Shown piece after piece: positions 28,340 through 39,455 of a stretch of DNA of 64,000 nt. Source of the DNA: Nocardioides kongjuensis (GTDB lineage Bacteria; Actinomycetota; Actinomycetes; Propionibacteriales; Nocardioidaceae). The DNA lies in the NCBI RefSeq assembly GCF_013409625.1, contig NZ_JACCBF010000001.1:1987001-2051000 (forward strand). The letters run 5' to 3'. A model generated the notes under the pieces. That model saw only the letters and a program-made list of their open reading frames with translations, did no database searches and was not told the DNA's origin. Each line of letters starts with the position of its first letter. The stretch's first letter is position 1. A program made the position numbers and the translations under genes.

Positions 28340-28783
28340 CTAGCGCCGGTTCCAGTCGGTGCCGGGCGGCATCGCCTCGAGCCAGGCCTGGAAGCCGGTC
28401 AGCGACGAGACGCTCATCGCCAGCTCCACCTCGCCCTGCGGCGAGTGGCAGCGGATCACGAGGTGGTCGGGGTAGAGCGAGGCCTGCTCGGTGCCGACGG
28501 GCTCGCGGCGGCCGTCGTAGGAGAGCTCGTCACGCCGCCAGGACCGCTTCGGCCGCGGCGAGAGGGTGAAGACGCGGAACCACTCCAGCGTCTCGCCGGA
28601 GTACCGGCCCAGACCGAGCATCCAGCCCCGCTGGGCCGAGGAGGTGCGGTAGCGGTGGCTGAGTTCGAAGGTGCCACCGTTCCGGGAGAGCGTACGGCGC
28701 CGGACGATGAGTCCGGCGCCGTACAGAACACACAGCAGCAGGAGCGCGCCACAGATGTCGAGCAGCCACTCCCACCATGCCAT
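28340..28783 (-). CDS. DUF2550 protein
   Basis: A 147-aa membrane-anchored protein: one N-terminal helix (LLDICGALLLLCVLYGAGLIV) followed by a cytoplasmic domain with RSWRRDELSYDGRREPVG and LVIRCHSPQGEVELAMSVSSLTGFQAWLEA. It always follows atpC in actinobacteria (Rv1312 in M. tuberculosis) but its role is not known. 18 bases separate it from atpC, so it is the last gene of the atp operon. Confidence 0.88.
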   Translation of the reverse strand: MAWWEWLLDICGALLLLCVLYGAGLIVRRRTLSRNGGTFELSHRYRTSSAQRGWMLGLGRYSGETLEWFRVFTLSPRPKRSWRRDELSYDGRREPVGTEQASLYPDHLVIRCHSPQGEVELAMSVSSLTGFQAWLEAMPPGTDWNRR

Positions 28784-28801
28784 CTGCGTATCAGTGACCT
28801 T

Positions 28802-29209
28802 CTACGAGACCTTCTCCGCGGCGCGGATCCGCGCCTCGGCGTGACGGACACGCTGCTCCGCCTCGTTGCTCGAGTCGAGCAGCCGCTTGGCCTCCTCGAG
28901 GTCGATGCGCGCCTGGGACACCTCGATGTCCTCGGCGAGCTCGACCCGCTCGGCCAGGATCGACACGCGGTCGTTGGCCACCGAGAGGAAGCCACCGTCG
29001 ACGGCGACGACCACCAGCTGGTTGGAGTTCGCGACCTGGATCTCGACCACCGAGGCGGAGAGCAGCGACAGCGTGGGCGCGTGTCCGCGCAGCACGCCGA
29101 TGTCACCCTCGAGCGTGCGCGCGATGATCATCGCCGCCTCACCGGACCACACGGTCCGGTCGGCAGCGACGAGCTCGACGTGCAGGTGCTCGACCGTCGT
29201 GTCAGCCAT
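28802..29209 (-). CDS. atpC: ATP synthase epsilon subunit
   Basis: Central-stalk subunit of F1 that couples rotation and can inhibit ATP hydrolysis. The 135-aa protein has the N-terminal beta sandwich (LHVELVAADRTVWSGEAAMIIARTLEGDIGVLRGHAPTLSLL) and a C-terminal helical hairpin (EDIEVSQARIDLEEAKRLLDSS). ATG 29209 chosen over the upstream ATG, two bases after the atpD stop codon, which matches homologue starts. Confidence 0.95.
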   Translation of the reverse strand: MADTTVEHLHVELVAADRTVWSGEAAMIIARTLEGDIGVLRGHAPTLSLLSASVVEIQVANSNQLVVVAVDGGFLSVANDRVSILAERVELAEDIEVSQARIDLEEAKRLLDSSNEAEQRVRHAEARIRAAEKVS

Positions 29210-29211
29210 GA

Positions 29212-30669
<1,458 letters not shown>

Positions 30670-30699
30670 TTACTCCGTTTGGTGTTTTCTCTGGTGGGT

Positions 30700-31617
30700 T
30701 CAGTCGTTTGCGGCGGCCTGGGCGTCGGCGAGCGCGTTGACGCCACCGACGATCTCGCTGATCTCCTGGGTGATGCCCGCCTGGCGCGCCTGGTTGGCGA
30801 TCCGGGTGAGCTTCTTGATCAGCTCCTCGGCGTTGTCCGTCGCGGCCTTCATCGCCTTCTGGCGCGCGGCGAGCTCGGAGGCGGCCGCCTGCAGCAGGCT
30901 GTAGAAGATCCGGCTCTGGACGTACTGCGGCAGCAGCCCGTCCAGCACCTGCGCGGCCGACGGCTCGAACTCGTAGAGCGGCAGCAGCTCGTCGGCCTCG
31001 GGGGCCTCCTCGCCCTCGACGACCTCGAGCGGCAGCAACCGGATCGCGGTCGGCTCCTGGGTGAGCATCGAGCGGAACCGGGTGTAGACCACGTGGACCT
31101 CGTCCACGTCGCCCTCCTCGCCCTGCTCCTTGAGGAACGCCTCGATCAGCGCCGCGCCGATCTCCGCCGCCTTGTCGTAGGTCGGCTGGTCCGAGAAGCC
31201 GGTCCAGGCCTGGACGAAGGGCCGCCCGCGGAACTTGAAGTACGCCTCGGCCTTGCGACCGGCGAGGTAGAAGTCGATCTCCTTGCCCTCGGAGCGCAGC
31301 CGCTCGGTGAGCCGCTCGGTCTCCTTGATGACGCTCGAGGAGTAGGCACCCGCGAGGCCGCGGTCGCTGGTGATGACCAGCACGGCGGCACGCTTCGGGT
31401 TCTCCTGCTCCCGCGTCAGCGGGTGGTCGACGTTCGAGAACGTCGCCACCGCCGACACGGCTCGGGTCAGCTCCCGGGCGTACGGCGCTGCCGCCTGAGC
31501 CCGCTGCTGCGCCTTGATGATCCGGGACGCAGCGATGAGCTCCATGGCGCGCGTGATCTTCTTCATCGACTCCGTCGACTTGATCCGCGCGCGGTACTCA
31601 CGCAGCGATACGGCCAT
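30700..31617 (-). CDS. atpG: ATP synthase gamma subunit
   Basis: Rotor shaft of F1. The 305-aa protein has the long N-terminal helix ([29 protein letters not shown]) and the C-terminal helix with the signature [21 protein letters not shown], which bear on the catalytic ring. A small insert near residues 175-220 is acidic. Three bases after atpA. Confidence 0.97.
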   Translation of the reverse strand: MAVSLREYRARIKSTESMKKITRAMELIAASRIIKAQQRAQAAAPYARELTRAVSAVATFSNVDHPLTREQENPKRAAVLVITSDRGLAGAYSSSVIKETERLTERLRSEGKEIDFYLAGRKAEAYFKFRGRPFVQAWTGFSDQPTYDKAAEIGAALIEAFLKEQGEEGDVDEVHVVYTRFRSMLTQEPTAIRLLPLEVVEGEEAPEADELLPLYEFEPSAAQVLDGLLPQYVQSRIFYSLLQAAASELAARQKAMKAATDNAEELIKKLTRIANQARQAGITQEISEIVGGVNALADAQAAAND

Positions 31618-31620
31618 GCG

Positions 31621-33258
31621 TCAGCCCCGCTTCTGCTTGACGATCTGCTCCTGCTCGAGCTCGTCGTCGGCAAGCGCCTCGGCCTCGGGCTCGTGCCCGA
31701 CCTTGATGCTGCCACCCTCGGAGGTCTCGAACTGGCCCAGGAAGGAGTCGTACGCCGCCGCGAGACCGTCCTCGTCCTCGAACTTCTGCGTCTCGCGGAT
31801 GGCGGCCAGCAGGCCGTCGTGCGAGCGGTGCAGGTAGTCGAGGAACTCACGCTCGAAGCGCAGCACGTCGCCGGTGTCGACGGCGTCGAGACGACCCGAG
31901 GTGCCGAGCCACAGGGACACGGTCATGTCGGCCAGCGGGTACGGCGAGTAGGCCGGCTGCTTGAGCAGCGCCATCAGCCGCTGGCCACGGGCCAGCTGCT
32001 GCTTCGACGCGGCGTCGAGGTCGGAGGCGAACATCGCGAAGGCCTCCATCGCGCGGTACTGCGCGAGGTCGACCTTGAGCGAGCCGGTGACGGCCTTCAT
32101 CGCCTTCGTCATCGCGGCGCCACCCACACGGGAGACCGAGATGCCGACGTCGATGGCCGGGCGCTGGTTGGCCGCGAACAGGTCCGACTGCAGGAAGATC
32201 TGGCCGTCGGTGATCGAGATGACGTTGGTCGGGATGAACGCCGAGACGTCGTTGGCCTTGGTCTCGATGATCGGCAGACCCGTCATCGAGCCGGCACCGA
32301 GCTCGTCGGACAGCTTCGCGCAGCGCTCCAGCAGGCGGGAGTGCAGGTAGAAGACGTCACCCGGGTACGCCTCACGGCCCGGCGGACGACGCAGCAGCAG
32401 CGACACGGCGCGGTAGGCCTCGGCCTGCTTGGTCAGGTCGTCGAACACGATGAGGACGTGCTTGCCCTGGTACATCCAGTGCTGGCCGATGGCCGAGCCG
32501 GTGTAGGGCGCGAGGTACTTGAAGCCAGCGCTGTCGGACGCGGGGGCGGCGACGATGGTGGTGTACTCCAGCGCGCCGGCCTCCTCGAGGGCGCCACGCA
32601 CGGAGGCGATGGTCGAGCCCTTCTGGCCGATGGCGACGTAGATGCAGCGGACCTGCTTGGCCGGGTCGCCCGACTCCCAGTTCTGCTTCTGGTTGATGAT
32701 CGTGTCGATCGCGACCGTCGTCTTGCCGGTGGCGCGGTCGCCGATGATCAGCTGGCGCTGGCCGCGGCCGATCGGGGTCATCGAGTCGATGGCCTTGATG
32801 CCGGTGGCGAGCGGCTCGTGGACCGACTTGCGCGCCATGACGCCGGGGGCCTGGAGCTCGAGAGCCCGGCGTCCCTCGGTGGCGATCTCGCCGAGGCCGT
32901 CGATCGGCTTGCCGAGCGGGTCGACGACGCGGCCGAGGTAGCCCTCGCCGACGGGGACCGAGAGGATCTCGCCCGTGCGGCGGACCGTCTGGCCCTCCTC
33001 GATCTTGTCGAAGTCACCCAGGATGACGACACCGATCTCGCGCTCCTCGAGGTTGAGCGCGAGGCCGAGCGTGCCGTCCTCGAACTCGAGGAGCTCGTTG
33101 GCCATCGCCGACGGCAGACCGCTGACGCGGGCGATGCCGTCACCGGCGGAGGCGACGATGCCGACCTCTTCCTTGCTCGCGGCCGCGGGCTGGAAGTCAG
33201 CGACGTACTTGGCGAGGGCGTCGCGGATCTCGTCCGGACGGATGGAGAGTTCCGTCAT
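31621..33258 (-). CDS. atpA: ATP synthase alpha subunit
   Basis: Non-catalytic nucleotide-binding subunit of F1, 545 aa. Walker A is [15 protein letters not shown]; the C-terminal domain carries the alpha/beta signature ([14 protein letters not shown]). The tail beyond the standard ending ([32 protein letters not shown]) is an acidic-then-basic extension of about 30 residues, as in other actinobacteria where the alpha C-terminus helps block ATP hydrolysis. ATG 33258. Confidence 0.97.
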   Translation of the reverse strand: MTELSIRPDEIRDALAKYVADFQPAAASKEEVGIVASAGDGIARVSGLPSAMANELLEFEDGTLGLALNLEEREIGVVILGDFDKIEEGQTVRRTGEILSVPVGEGYLGRVVDPLGKPIDGLGEIATEGRRALELQAPGVMARKSVHEPLATGIKAIDSMTPIGRGQRQLIIGDRATGKTTVAIDTIINQKQNWESGDPAKQVRCIYVAIGQKGSTIASVRGALEEAGALEYTTIVAAPASDSAGFKYLAPYTGSAIGQHWMYQGKHVLIVFDDLTKQAEAYRAVSLLLRRPPGREAYPGDVFYLHSRLLERCAKLSDELGAGSMTGLPIIETKANDVSAFIPTNVISITDGQIFLQSDLFAANQRPAIDVGISVSRVGGAAMTKAMKAVTGSLKVDLAQYRAMEAFAMFASDLDAASKQQLARGQRLMALLKQPAYSPYPLADMTVSLWLGTSGRLDAVDTGDVLRFEREFLDYLHRSHDGLLAAIRETQKFEDEDGLAAAYDSFLGQFETSEGGSIKVGHEPEAEALADDELEQEQIVKQKRG

Positions 33259-33319
33259 CTCTGGTGCCTTCTCTCTTGTCTACAGCTGTGAAGTCGTGGG
33301 TGGTACGGCGATCGCGGGG

Positions 33320-34126
33320 TCAGCCGGCGATCTTGCGGCGGGCGTCGTCCAGGCGGGCGAGGACGGTTCCGTCGATGACGTCGTCCCCGATCTCGACCTT
33401 CATGCCGCCGATCACGCCGGCGTCGACGACGATGTTGAGGTGCACCGGGCGGCCGTACTGGCGCGTCAGTGCGGCGGCGAGGCGCCGCTGGTCGGACTCG
33501 GTGATCGGACGGGCGACGTGGACCGTGGCCACGCCCTCGCCCTGCACCTGCGCCGCGGTGCGCTCGTAGTCCTCGAGCGCGGCGACGACGGTCCGGTAGG
33601 AGCCCGCGAGCGCCTGCTTGACCAGCTGCACGGTCGTCGGGAGCACCTTGCCGGTGAGCAGGGTGTCGACGAGCGCGCCCTTGTCGGCCACCGAGCGCAG
33701 CGGGTCGGACAGCGCGTCGCGCAGGCCGTGGTCGCGGTTCACCAGCTGGCGCACGGCGAACAGCTCGTCGACCAGGGTGTCGGCCTGCAGGCCGACCGAC
33801 CGGACGGCGGCGATGACGCCGAGCTGCTCCAACGCGTCGGCGAGGTCGCGGGTGCGGGTCCAGCGCCGGCCGGCCGCGTCACGCAGCACACCGAGCGTGG
33901 CCGCGTCGACCTTGCCGTTGAAGAGGTCGCCGACCAGGCCCGAGCGGGCCTCGGCCGGAACCGACTGGTCGGTGACGACCCGGCGCAGCGCCGCCTCGTA
34001 GCGCACGGTGCGAGCCGCGGAGAAGAGGTCGCCGGACACCACCGGGGCCGACGCCTCGGCCACCCCACCGACGAGGTCGGTGAGGGCGGCCATGGCGTCT
34101 GCGGAGGCGCCGCGGAAGGACACCAT
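33320..34126 (-). CDS. atpH: ATP synthase delta subunit (long actinobacterial form)
   Basis: Peripheral-stalk subunit linking b to the top of F1. It is 268 aa, longer than the usual 180, with an N-terminal extension (SFRGASADAMAALTDLVGG...) as in Streptomyces; it is not fused to a second b domain as in M. tuberculosis. The C-terminal RPITESDQRRLAAALTRQYGRPVHLNIVVDAGVIGGMKVEIGDDVIDGTVLARLDDARRKIA is the family signature. Start overlaps the atpF stop by 1 base. Confidence 0.95.
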   Translation of the reverse strand: MVSFRGASADAMAALTDLVGGVAEASAPVVSGDLFSAARTVRYEAALRRVVTDQSVPAEARSGLVGDLFNGKVDAATLGVLRDAAGRRWTRTRDLADALEQLGVIAAVRSVGLQADTLVDELFAVRQLVNRDHGLRDALSDPLRSVADKGALVDTLLTGKVLPTTVQLVKQALAGSYRTVVAALEDYERTAAQVQGEGVATVHVARPITESDQRRLAAALTRQYGRPVHLNIVVDAGVIGGMKVEIGDDVIDGTVLARLDDARRKIAG

Positions 34127-34689
34127 CAGGCGTCCTTGCCCGCGTCGGCGGCCTCGGCCGTCTCGAGCTCGGCGAGGAACCGCTCGACGACGCGAGCCTG
34201 GCGCTCGTCGTCCTCCAGCGACTCACCCACGATGCGACCGGCGAGACCGGTGGCGAGGGAGCCGACCTCGGCACGGAGCGAGGTGACCGCCTGCTGGCGC
34301 TCGGCCTCGATCTGCGCCTTGCCGTGCTCGAGGATGCGGGCGGACTCGGCCTGGGCCTGCTCCCGCATCTCGGCAACGATCGCGGCACCCTGCTCGCGCG
34401 CCTCCTCGCGGATGCGTGCGGCCTCGTGACGGGCGTCGGCCAGCTGCTGCTCGAGCTCGGCCAGCTTGGCGTCCGCCTCGGCCTGCTTGGTCGCAGCCGC
34501 GGCGATGCCGCCCTCGATCGCCTGCGAGCGCTCGGCGAACGTCTTCTCGAAGTTCGGGACGACGAACTTCTTGATGGCGAAGAACAGGATCGCGAACACG
34601 ACGAGGGCGAGCACGACCTCGATCCACTCGGGGACGAGCGGGTTGTGCTCCTCGCCCTCAGCGGCGGCGATGACCAAAAGTGACTTCAT
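34126..34689 (-). CDS. atpF: ATP synthase b subunit
   Basis: Peripheral-stalk b subunit, 187 aa. A single membrane helix (WIEVVLALVVFAILFFAIKKFVV) near the N-terminus is followed by a long charged coiled coil (AIEGGIAAAATKQAEADAKLAELEQQLADARHEAARIREEAREQGAAIV...). ATG 34689. 45 bases after atpE. Confidence 0.95.
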   Translation of the reverse strand: MKSLLVIAAAEGEEHNPLVPEWIEVVLALVVFAILFFAIKKFVVPNFEKTFAERSQAIEGGIAAAATKQAEADAKLAELEQQLADARHEAARIREEAREQGAAIVAEMREQAQAESARILEHGKAQIEAERQQAVTSLRAEVGSLATGLAGRIVGESLEDDERQARVVERFLAELETAEAADAGKDA

Positions 34690-34734
34690 GGACCTGACCT
34701 AGATCTCGAGCTGACAGGAGGCGGCCGGTTCGGC

Positions 34735-35815
<1,081 letters not shown>

Positions 35816-35831
35816 CAGGTCTCCTCTACGG

Positions 35832-36095
35832 TCACTGCTCGTCTGAACTGTCGGGCTTCGGGCTGTCGGGTGGAACTGGTGGTGCTGGTGGGGCAAGCGG
35901 CATCGTGCGGAAGCGCCGGGCCGTCATGAAGATCCCCAGCGCAGCACCCGCGAGAATGCCCACCGCAACGAGGAACGTCGTGCCCAGCCAGCGGTCTGCC
36001 AGCCAGCCGAGGAAGCCGTAGAACGCGACCCCGGCCACGACGTAGCCGAACGCATGCCACGGATCGCCCTGGGGCTTCTCCTCGGGCTGACTCAT
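35832..36095 (-). CDS. AtpZ/AtpI-family protein
   Basis: An 87-aa protein with two membrane helices (FGYVVAGVAFYGFLGWLAD and FLVAVGILAGAALGIFMTA) and a Pro-rich cytoplasmic tail. It resembles AtpZ/AtpI, which assist ATP synthase assembly or Mg2+ entry. It lies 16 bases upstream of atpB. Confidence 0.85.
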   Translation of the reverse strand: MSQPEEKPQGDPWHAFGYVVAGVAFYGFLGWLADRWLGTTFLVAVGILAGAALGIFMTARRFRTMPLAPPAPPVPPDSPKPDSSDEQ

Positions 36096-36125
36096 TGCGC
36101 CCCGGACAATAGCAGTCGCTCCGGG

Positions 36126-36572
36126 TCATCGCGCACCGCCCTCGGCCGGGGCCGCGGGACGCGGCTCGAAGGCCGGGATCCGGGCCGTCGTGGCGAGCAC
36201 GATCTGCACCGTCATCCACACGAAGGCGCCGAGGATGATGGCGATGCCGACCCACGTGCTGTCGAGCTCGTCGTCCAGCAGGCCGGACTCGTTGAGCGCG
36301 ACGAACACCAGGGCCATGGCCACCACCTGGAAGGTGTAGGTGACCATCGCGAACAGCAGCGAGGCGGTCGGCATCAACCGCGAGACCAGCTCGACGGCGA
36401 AGGAGCCGAAGGCGAACACGCCGACGGCGATCACTCCCCCGACGGCGGCGCCGAGCGCTGCGGGCGAGCCGGCGACGAGAGCGGCGACCACGACGAGGAG
36501 CACCGCGGCTGCGGCGGCCACCAGGGCCGCACGCAACACCACGTGGTGTGTCCGGGTCTCGGTCGTCAGCAT
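36126..36572 (-). CDS. ATP synthase protein I-like membrane protein
   Basis: A 148-aa protein with four hydrophobic segments ([87 protein letters not shown]). Position before atpB matches Rv1303 and the Streptomyces equivalent, suggesting an accessory role in ATP synthase assembly. ATG 36572; first gene of the atp operon. A Crp-like site is 60 bases upstream. Confidence 0.82.
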   Translation of the reverse strand: MLTTETRTHHVVLRAALVAAAAAVLLVVVAALVAGSPAALGAAVGGVIAVGVFAFGSFAVELVSRLMPTASLLFAMVTYTFQVVAMALVFVALNESGLLDDELDSTWVGIAIILGAFVWMTVQIVLATTARIPAFEPRPAAPAEGGAR

Positions 36573-36606
36573 CGGCGGCCGTTCTGCTCGGGTGCGTCCT
36601 GGGCGG

Positions 36607-36628
36607 TCCCGGAGACTGCTCTCCGGGA
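36607..36628 (-). other. Hairpin in leader of atp operon
   Basis: TCCCGGAGA-CTGC-TCTCCGGGA is a perfect 9-bp stem between the Crp-like site and the AtpI-like start, 15 bases beyond the wecA stop. It may terminate wecA transcripts or protect the atp mRNA 5' end. TCCCGGAG recurs at 36651-36658, inside the wecA end. Confidence 0.5.
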
Positions 36629-36631
36629 GTT

Positions 36632-36647
36632 CGTGAAAGTTATCACA
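36632..36647. promoter_or_regulatory. Crp/FNR-type site before the ATP synthase operon
   Basis: On the minus strand the sequence is TGTGA-TAACTT-TCACG, matching 9 of 10 conserved bases of the Crp consensus TGTGA-N6-TCACA. The spacer TAACTT also fits a -10 box. It overlaps the stop codon of wecA and is 60 bases upstream of the first atp-linked gene. cAMP-Crp control of the ATP synthase operon is therefore plausible. Confidence 0.5.
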
Positions 36648-37845
36648 AAGTCCCGGAGGGCTCCGAATCGGGAGCGGTCCCCGGCTCCTCGACGGGCTCC
36701 TTCGGCGTCACGACGGGGTCCTTCGACGCCTCGGCCGGGTCGTTGACGTGGGGCAGCGCGAAGGTCAGGGCGAGCGTGACGAGCAGGCTCACGCCGAGGG
36801 CGGCCCAGACGGCAGGGCCGGTGAAGACGCTGGCCAGGACCACGCCGAAGGCGATCAGGCCGGCCCACAGCCACATGATGATCACCGCTCGGCGGTGGGA
36901 GTGCCCGATCTCCAGCAGCCGGTGGTGGAGGTGCTGCTTGTCGGGGGCGAACGGCGAGCGCCCGGCCCGCGTGCGTCGTACGACGGCCAGGACGAGGTCG
37001 CCCAGCGGCACGATCAGGATCAGGATCGGCAGCGCGAACGGCAGCAGCACGGGCAGCAGGCTGGAGCGGGTGCCGTCGGCGCCCTGGGCGAGGTCGCCGG
37101 GGGCGAACTGGGTGGTGATGGTGATCGCGGTGGCCGAGAGGACCAGGCCGATCAGCATCGAGCCGCTGTCGCCCATGAACAGCCGGGCCGGGTGGAAGTT
37201 GTGGACCAGGAAGCCCACGCAGGCGCCGGCCAGCGCGGCCGACAGCAGCGCTCCGGTCGTGGCCCGGCTGACGTCGTTGAGGACCGAGAGCGCGTAGCAG
37301 AACAGGAAGAAGGCGGACGCGCTGATGCCGATGACGCCGGCCGCCAGGCCGTCGAGCCCGTCGATGAAGTTGACCGCGTTGACGGTCGCCAGGACGACGA
37401 AGGCGGTGAGCAGGGCCCCCTGGGCCAGGTCGAGCGAGAAGACCTCGCCGGTGGCCTGGTAGAAGTACTTGAACTGGATGCCGGCGTACACCAGCACCCC
37501 CACCGCCAGCACCTGGCCGCCGAACTTGGTGAGCGCGTCGAGGTCGAAGATGTCGTCGACCACACCGACCGCGCAGACGAGGGTCCCTGCCACCAGCACG
37601 GACAGCGCGTCGTCGGAGAACGGGTTGCGTGTGCTCAGGAAGGGCAGCTGCTGGGCGACCAGGTAGGCCGCCCAGAGCCCGCCGAGCATCGCCAGGCCCC
37701 CGAGGTACGGGATCGGCTCGGCGTGGACGTCGCGGTCACGCACCTTCGCGACCGCGCCCGTGCGCAGTGCGATCTCCCGGGCGACGACCGTCAGCAGGTG
37801 GGTGACGATCGCGGCGACGAGGAAGACGACGAGGTACTCACGCAT
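36643..37845 (-). CDS. wecA: MraY/WecA-family undecaprenyl-phosphate sugar transferase
   Basis: Membrane GlcNAc-1-phosphate (or similar) transferase that starts glycan assembly on a lipid carrier. The 400-aa protein has about eleven helices and the catalytic motifs VGVVDDIFDLDALTKF, NAVNFIDGLDGLAAG, FMGDSGSMLIG and the loop FAPDKQHLHHRLLEIGHSHRR. The last 40 residues are a Pro/Glu/Asp-rich cytoplasmic tail. ATG 37845 overlaps tsaC by 8 bases. By position it corresponds to Rv1302 (WecA), which begins arabinogalactan linker synthesis in mycobacteria; in this organism the product is unknown. Confidence 0.9.
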   Translation of the reverse strand: MREYLVVFLVAAIVTHLLTVVAREIALRTGAVAKVRDRDVHAEPIPYLGGLAMLGGLWAAYLVAQQLPFLSTRNPFSDDALSVLVAGTLVCAVGVVDDIFDLDALTKFGGQVLAVGVLVYAGIQFKYFYQATGEVFSLDLAQGALLTAFVVLATVNAVNFIDGLDGLAAGVIGISASAFFLFCYALSVLNDVSRATTGALLSAALAGACVGFLVHNFHPARLFMGDSGSMLIGLVLSATAITITTQFAPGDLAQGADGTRSSLLPVLLPFALPILILIVPLGDLVLAVVRRTRAGRSPFAPDKQHLHHRLLEIGHSHRRAVIIMWLWAGLIAFGVVLASVFTGPAVWAALGVSLLVTLALTFALPHVNDPAEASKDPVVTPKEPVEEPGTAPDSEPSGTL

Positions 37846-38581
37846 CGGTGGGCGCGGCCTCCTGGCCCTCCGGCTGGTCGGGCTGGTCGGGCTGGTCCGG
37901 CTGGTCGGGGTCGGGCTCGACCTGGACGGTGATGCCGAGGTCGGCGAGGGCGGCGTCGAGGTCCGCGACCGGGATCGCGCCCAGGCGCAGCAGCCGGGGC
38001 CGCTCGCCGGTGGCGTCGACGATGGTGGACGGCACGCCGCCGGGCGAGGCGCCGGCGTCGACGACGACCGCGACCGACTCCCCCAGCATCGCGATCGCCG
38101 CGTCCGCGTCGAGCGCGGCCGGGCTGCCGGACAGGTTGGCCGAGCTCACCGCGAGCGGACCGGTGCGGTCGAGCAGCTCGCGGGCCACGGCGTGGTCGGG
38201 CATCCGGATCGCGACCGTGCCGCGCGTCTCCCCCAGGTCCCACTGCAGCGACGGCTGCTGGTGGCACACGAGCGTCAGTGCGCCGGGCCAGAACCTCTCG
38301 ACCAGCGGCGCGACGTACGACGGCACCCGGGTCGCGAGCGCCTCGAGGGTGCCCTTCGTGCCGACCAGCACCGGCGGGGGCATCTCGCGGCCGCGGCCCT
38401 TGGCGGCCAGCAGCCGCGCGACGGCGTCGGGGTCGAAGGCGTCGGCACCGACGCCGTAGACGGTGTCGGTGGGGAGCACGACCAGGCGGCCCAGCCGGAC
38501 GGCACGGCTCGCCGCGTCCAGCGCCGCCTCGCGCTCATCGTCGGTCTCGGTCGGGAACCGCTCGGCACTCACGCGCTCCAT
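37838..38581 (-). CDS. tsaC: L-threonylcarbamoyladenylate synthase
   Basis: Makes threonylcarbamoyl-AMP for the universal t6A37 tRNA modification. The 247-aa Sua5/YwlC-type protein has the KxR-like core (LVVLPTDTVYGVGADAFDP, LLAAKGRGREMPPPVLVG, RFWPGALTLV, VAIRMPDHAVARELL, PLAVSSANLSGSPA, STIVDATG). The C-terminal 30 residues hold four tandem DQP units coded by a 9-base repeat (37871-37907) and are unlikely to be part of the fold. Overlaps prmC by 13 bases. Confidence 0.94.
   Translation of the reverse strand: MERVSAERFPTETDDEREAALDAASRAVRLGRLVVLPTDTVYGVGADAFDPDAVARLLAAKGRGREMPPPVLVGTKGTLEALATRVPSYVAPLVERFWPGALTLVCHQQPSLQWDLGETRGTVAIRMPDHAVARELLDRTGPLAVSSANLSGSPAALDADAAIAMLGESVAVVVDAGASPGGVPSTIVDATGERPRLLRLGAIPVADLDAALADLGITVQVEPDPDQPDQPDQPDQPEGQEAAPTDA
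37871..37907. repeat. 9-base tandem repeat in the tail of tsaC
   Basis: Four copies of GGCTGGTCG (one with a C change) encode DQPDQPDQPDQP on the minus strand. Slippage here would add or remove Asp-Gln-Pro units without shifting the frame. Confidence 0.8.
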
Positions 38582-39453
38582 CCTTCCACTGCGTCCTCGC
38601 CGTGGCGCGGGCGGCGTGCCGTGGTGAACCGCGGCCGGTCGGCGAGGTCGCGGTGGTCGCGGACCTCCTCCCAGCGTGCGCCCCTGCTGAACACGGCCGG
38701 CGCGGACTCGCCCTGGACGTCGGCGTGCTCGACCCCGACGACCCCTCCGGGCTTGAGCAGGACCAGGCCGCGGGTGGCGATCACCCGGATCGCGTCGAGC
38801 CCGTCGTCGCCGGAGAACAGGGCCAGGTGCGGGTCGTGGTCACGAGCCTCGACCGCCACCGACTCCCACGCCTCCAGCGGCACGTAGGGCGGGTTGCTCA
38901 CGAGGACGTCGACCCGGCCGGCGAGGTCGTCGAAGGCGGTCGCGAGGTCGCCGAGCCGCAGCTCGACGCCCGTGCCGGCGAGGTTGCGCTCGGCCCAGGC
39001 GTGGGCCGGCGGGTCCAGCTCGACGGCGTGCACCTGCGCCTGCGGCACCTCGTCGGCGATGCTCTTCGCGATCACTCCGGAGCCGGTGCACAGATCCACG
39101 ACCACCGGGGTCTCCCCCGTCGCCGCGATCGCGCGCGCATGGTCGATGGCCCAGCCGGCCAGCAGCTCGGTCTCCGGGCGCGGGACGAACACACCGGGCC
39201 CGACCTCGACCTCGACGTGGCGGAACCAGGCGACTCCCAGGAGGTGCTGCAGGGGCTCCCGGGCGGCACGCCGGGCCAGCAGGTCGTCGTAGCGCCGGGC
39301 GTGGTCGGGGGTGAGGTCGGGCGCCAGGAAGAGCTGCCCTCGGGTGGTGCCGAGCACGTGGGCGAGCAGCTCCCCGGCGTCGTGCTCGGGGCTCGCGACG
39401 CCGGCAGCCCGGAGCCGGTCGGCGGCGTCGCGGAGCAGCTCCCGGGTGGTCAC
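38569..39453 (-). CDS. prmC: Release factor glutamine methyltransferase
   Basis: Methylates the Gln of the GGQ motif in RF1/RF2. The 294-aa protein has an N-terminal helical domain, PRPETELLAGW, the SAM motif VVVDLCTGSGVIAKSIA, and the catalytic NPPYVPLEAWESV. Start 39453 is 2 bases after the stop of prfA, its substrate. C-terminal tail is Arg/His-rich. Confidence 0.95.
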   Translation of the reverse strand: MTTRELLRDAADRLRAAGVASPEHDAGELLAHVLGTTRGQLFLAPDLTPDHARRYDDLLARRAAREPLQHLLGVAWFRHVEVEVGPGVFVPRPETELLAGWAIDHARAIAATGETPVVVDLCTGSGVIAKSIADEVPQAQVHAVELDPPAHAWAERNLAGTGVELRLGDLATAFDDLAGRVDVLVSNPPYVPLEAWESVAVEARDHDPHLALFSGDDGLDAIRVIATRGLVLLKPGGVVGVEHADVQGESAPAVFSRGARWEEVRDHRDLADRPRFTTARRPRHGEDAVEGWSA

Positions 39454-39455
39454 CC

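Noticed and set aside
33320..34689. Fused b-delta ATP synthase subunit as in mycobacteria
   Set aside because: atpF and atpH are separate genes overlapping by one base, each with its own start codon, as in Streptomyces.
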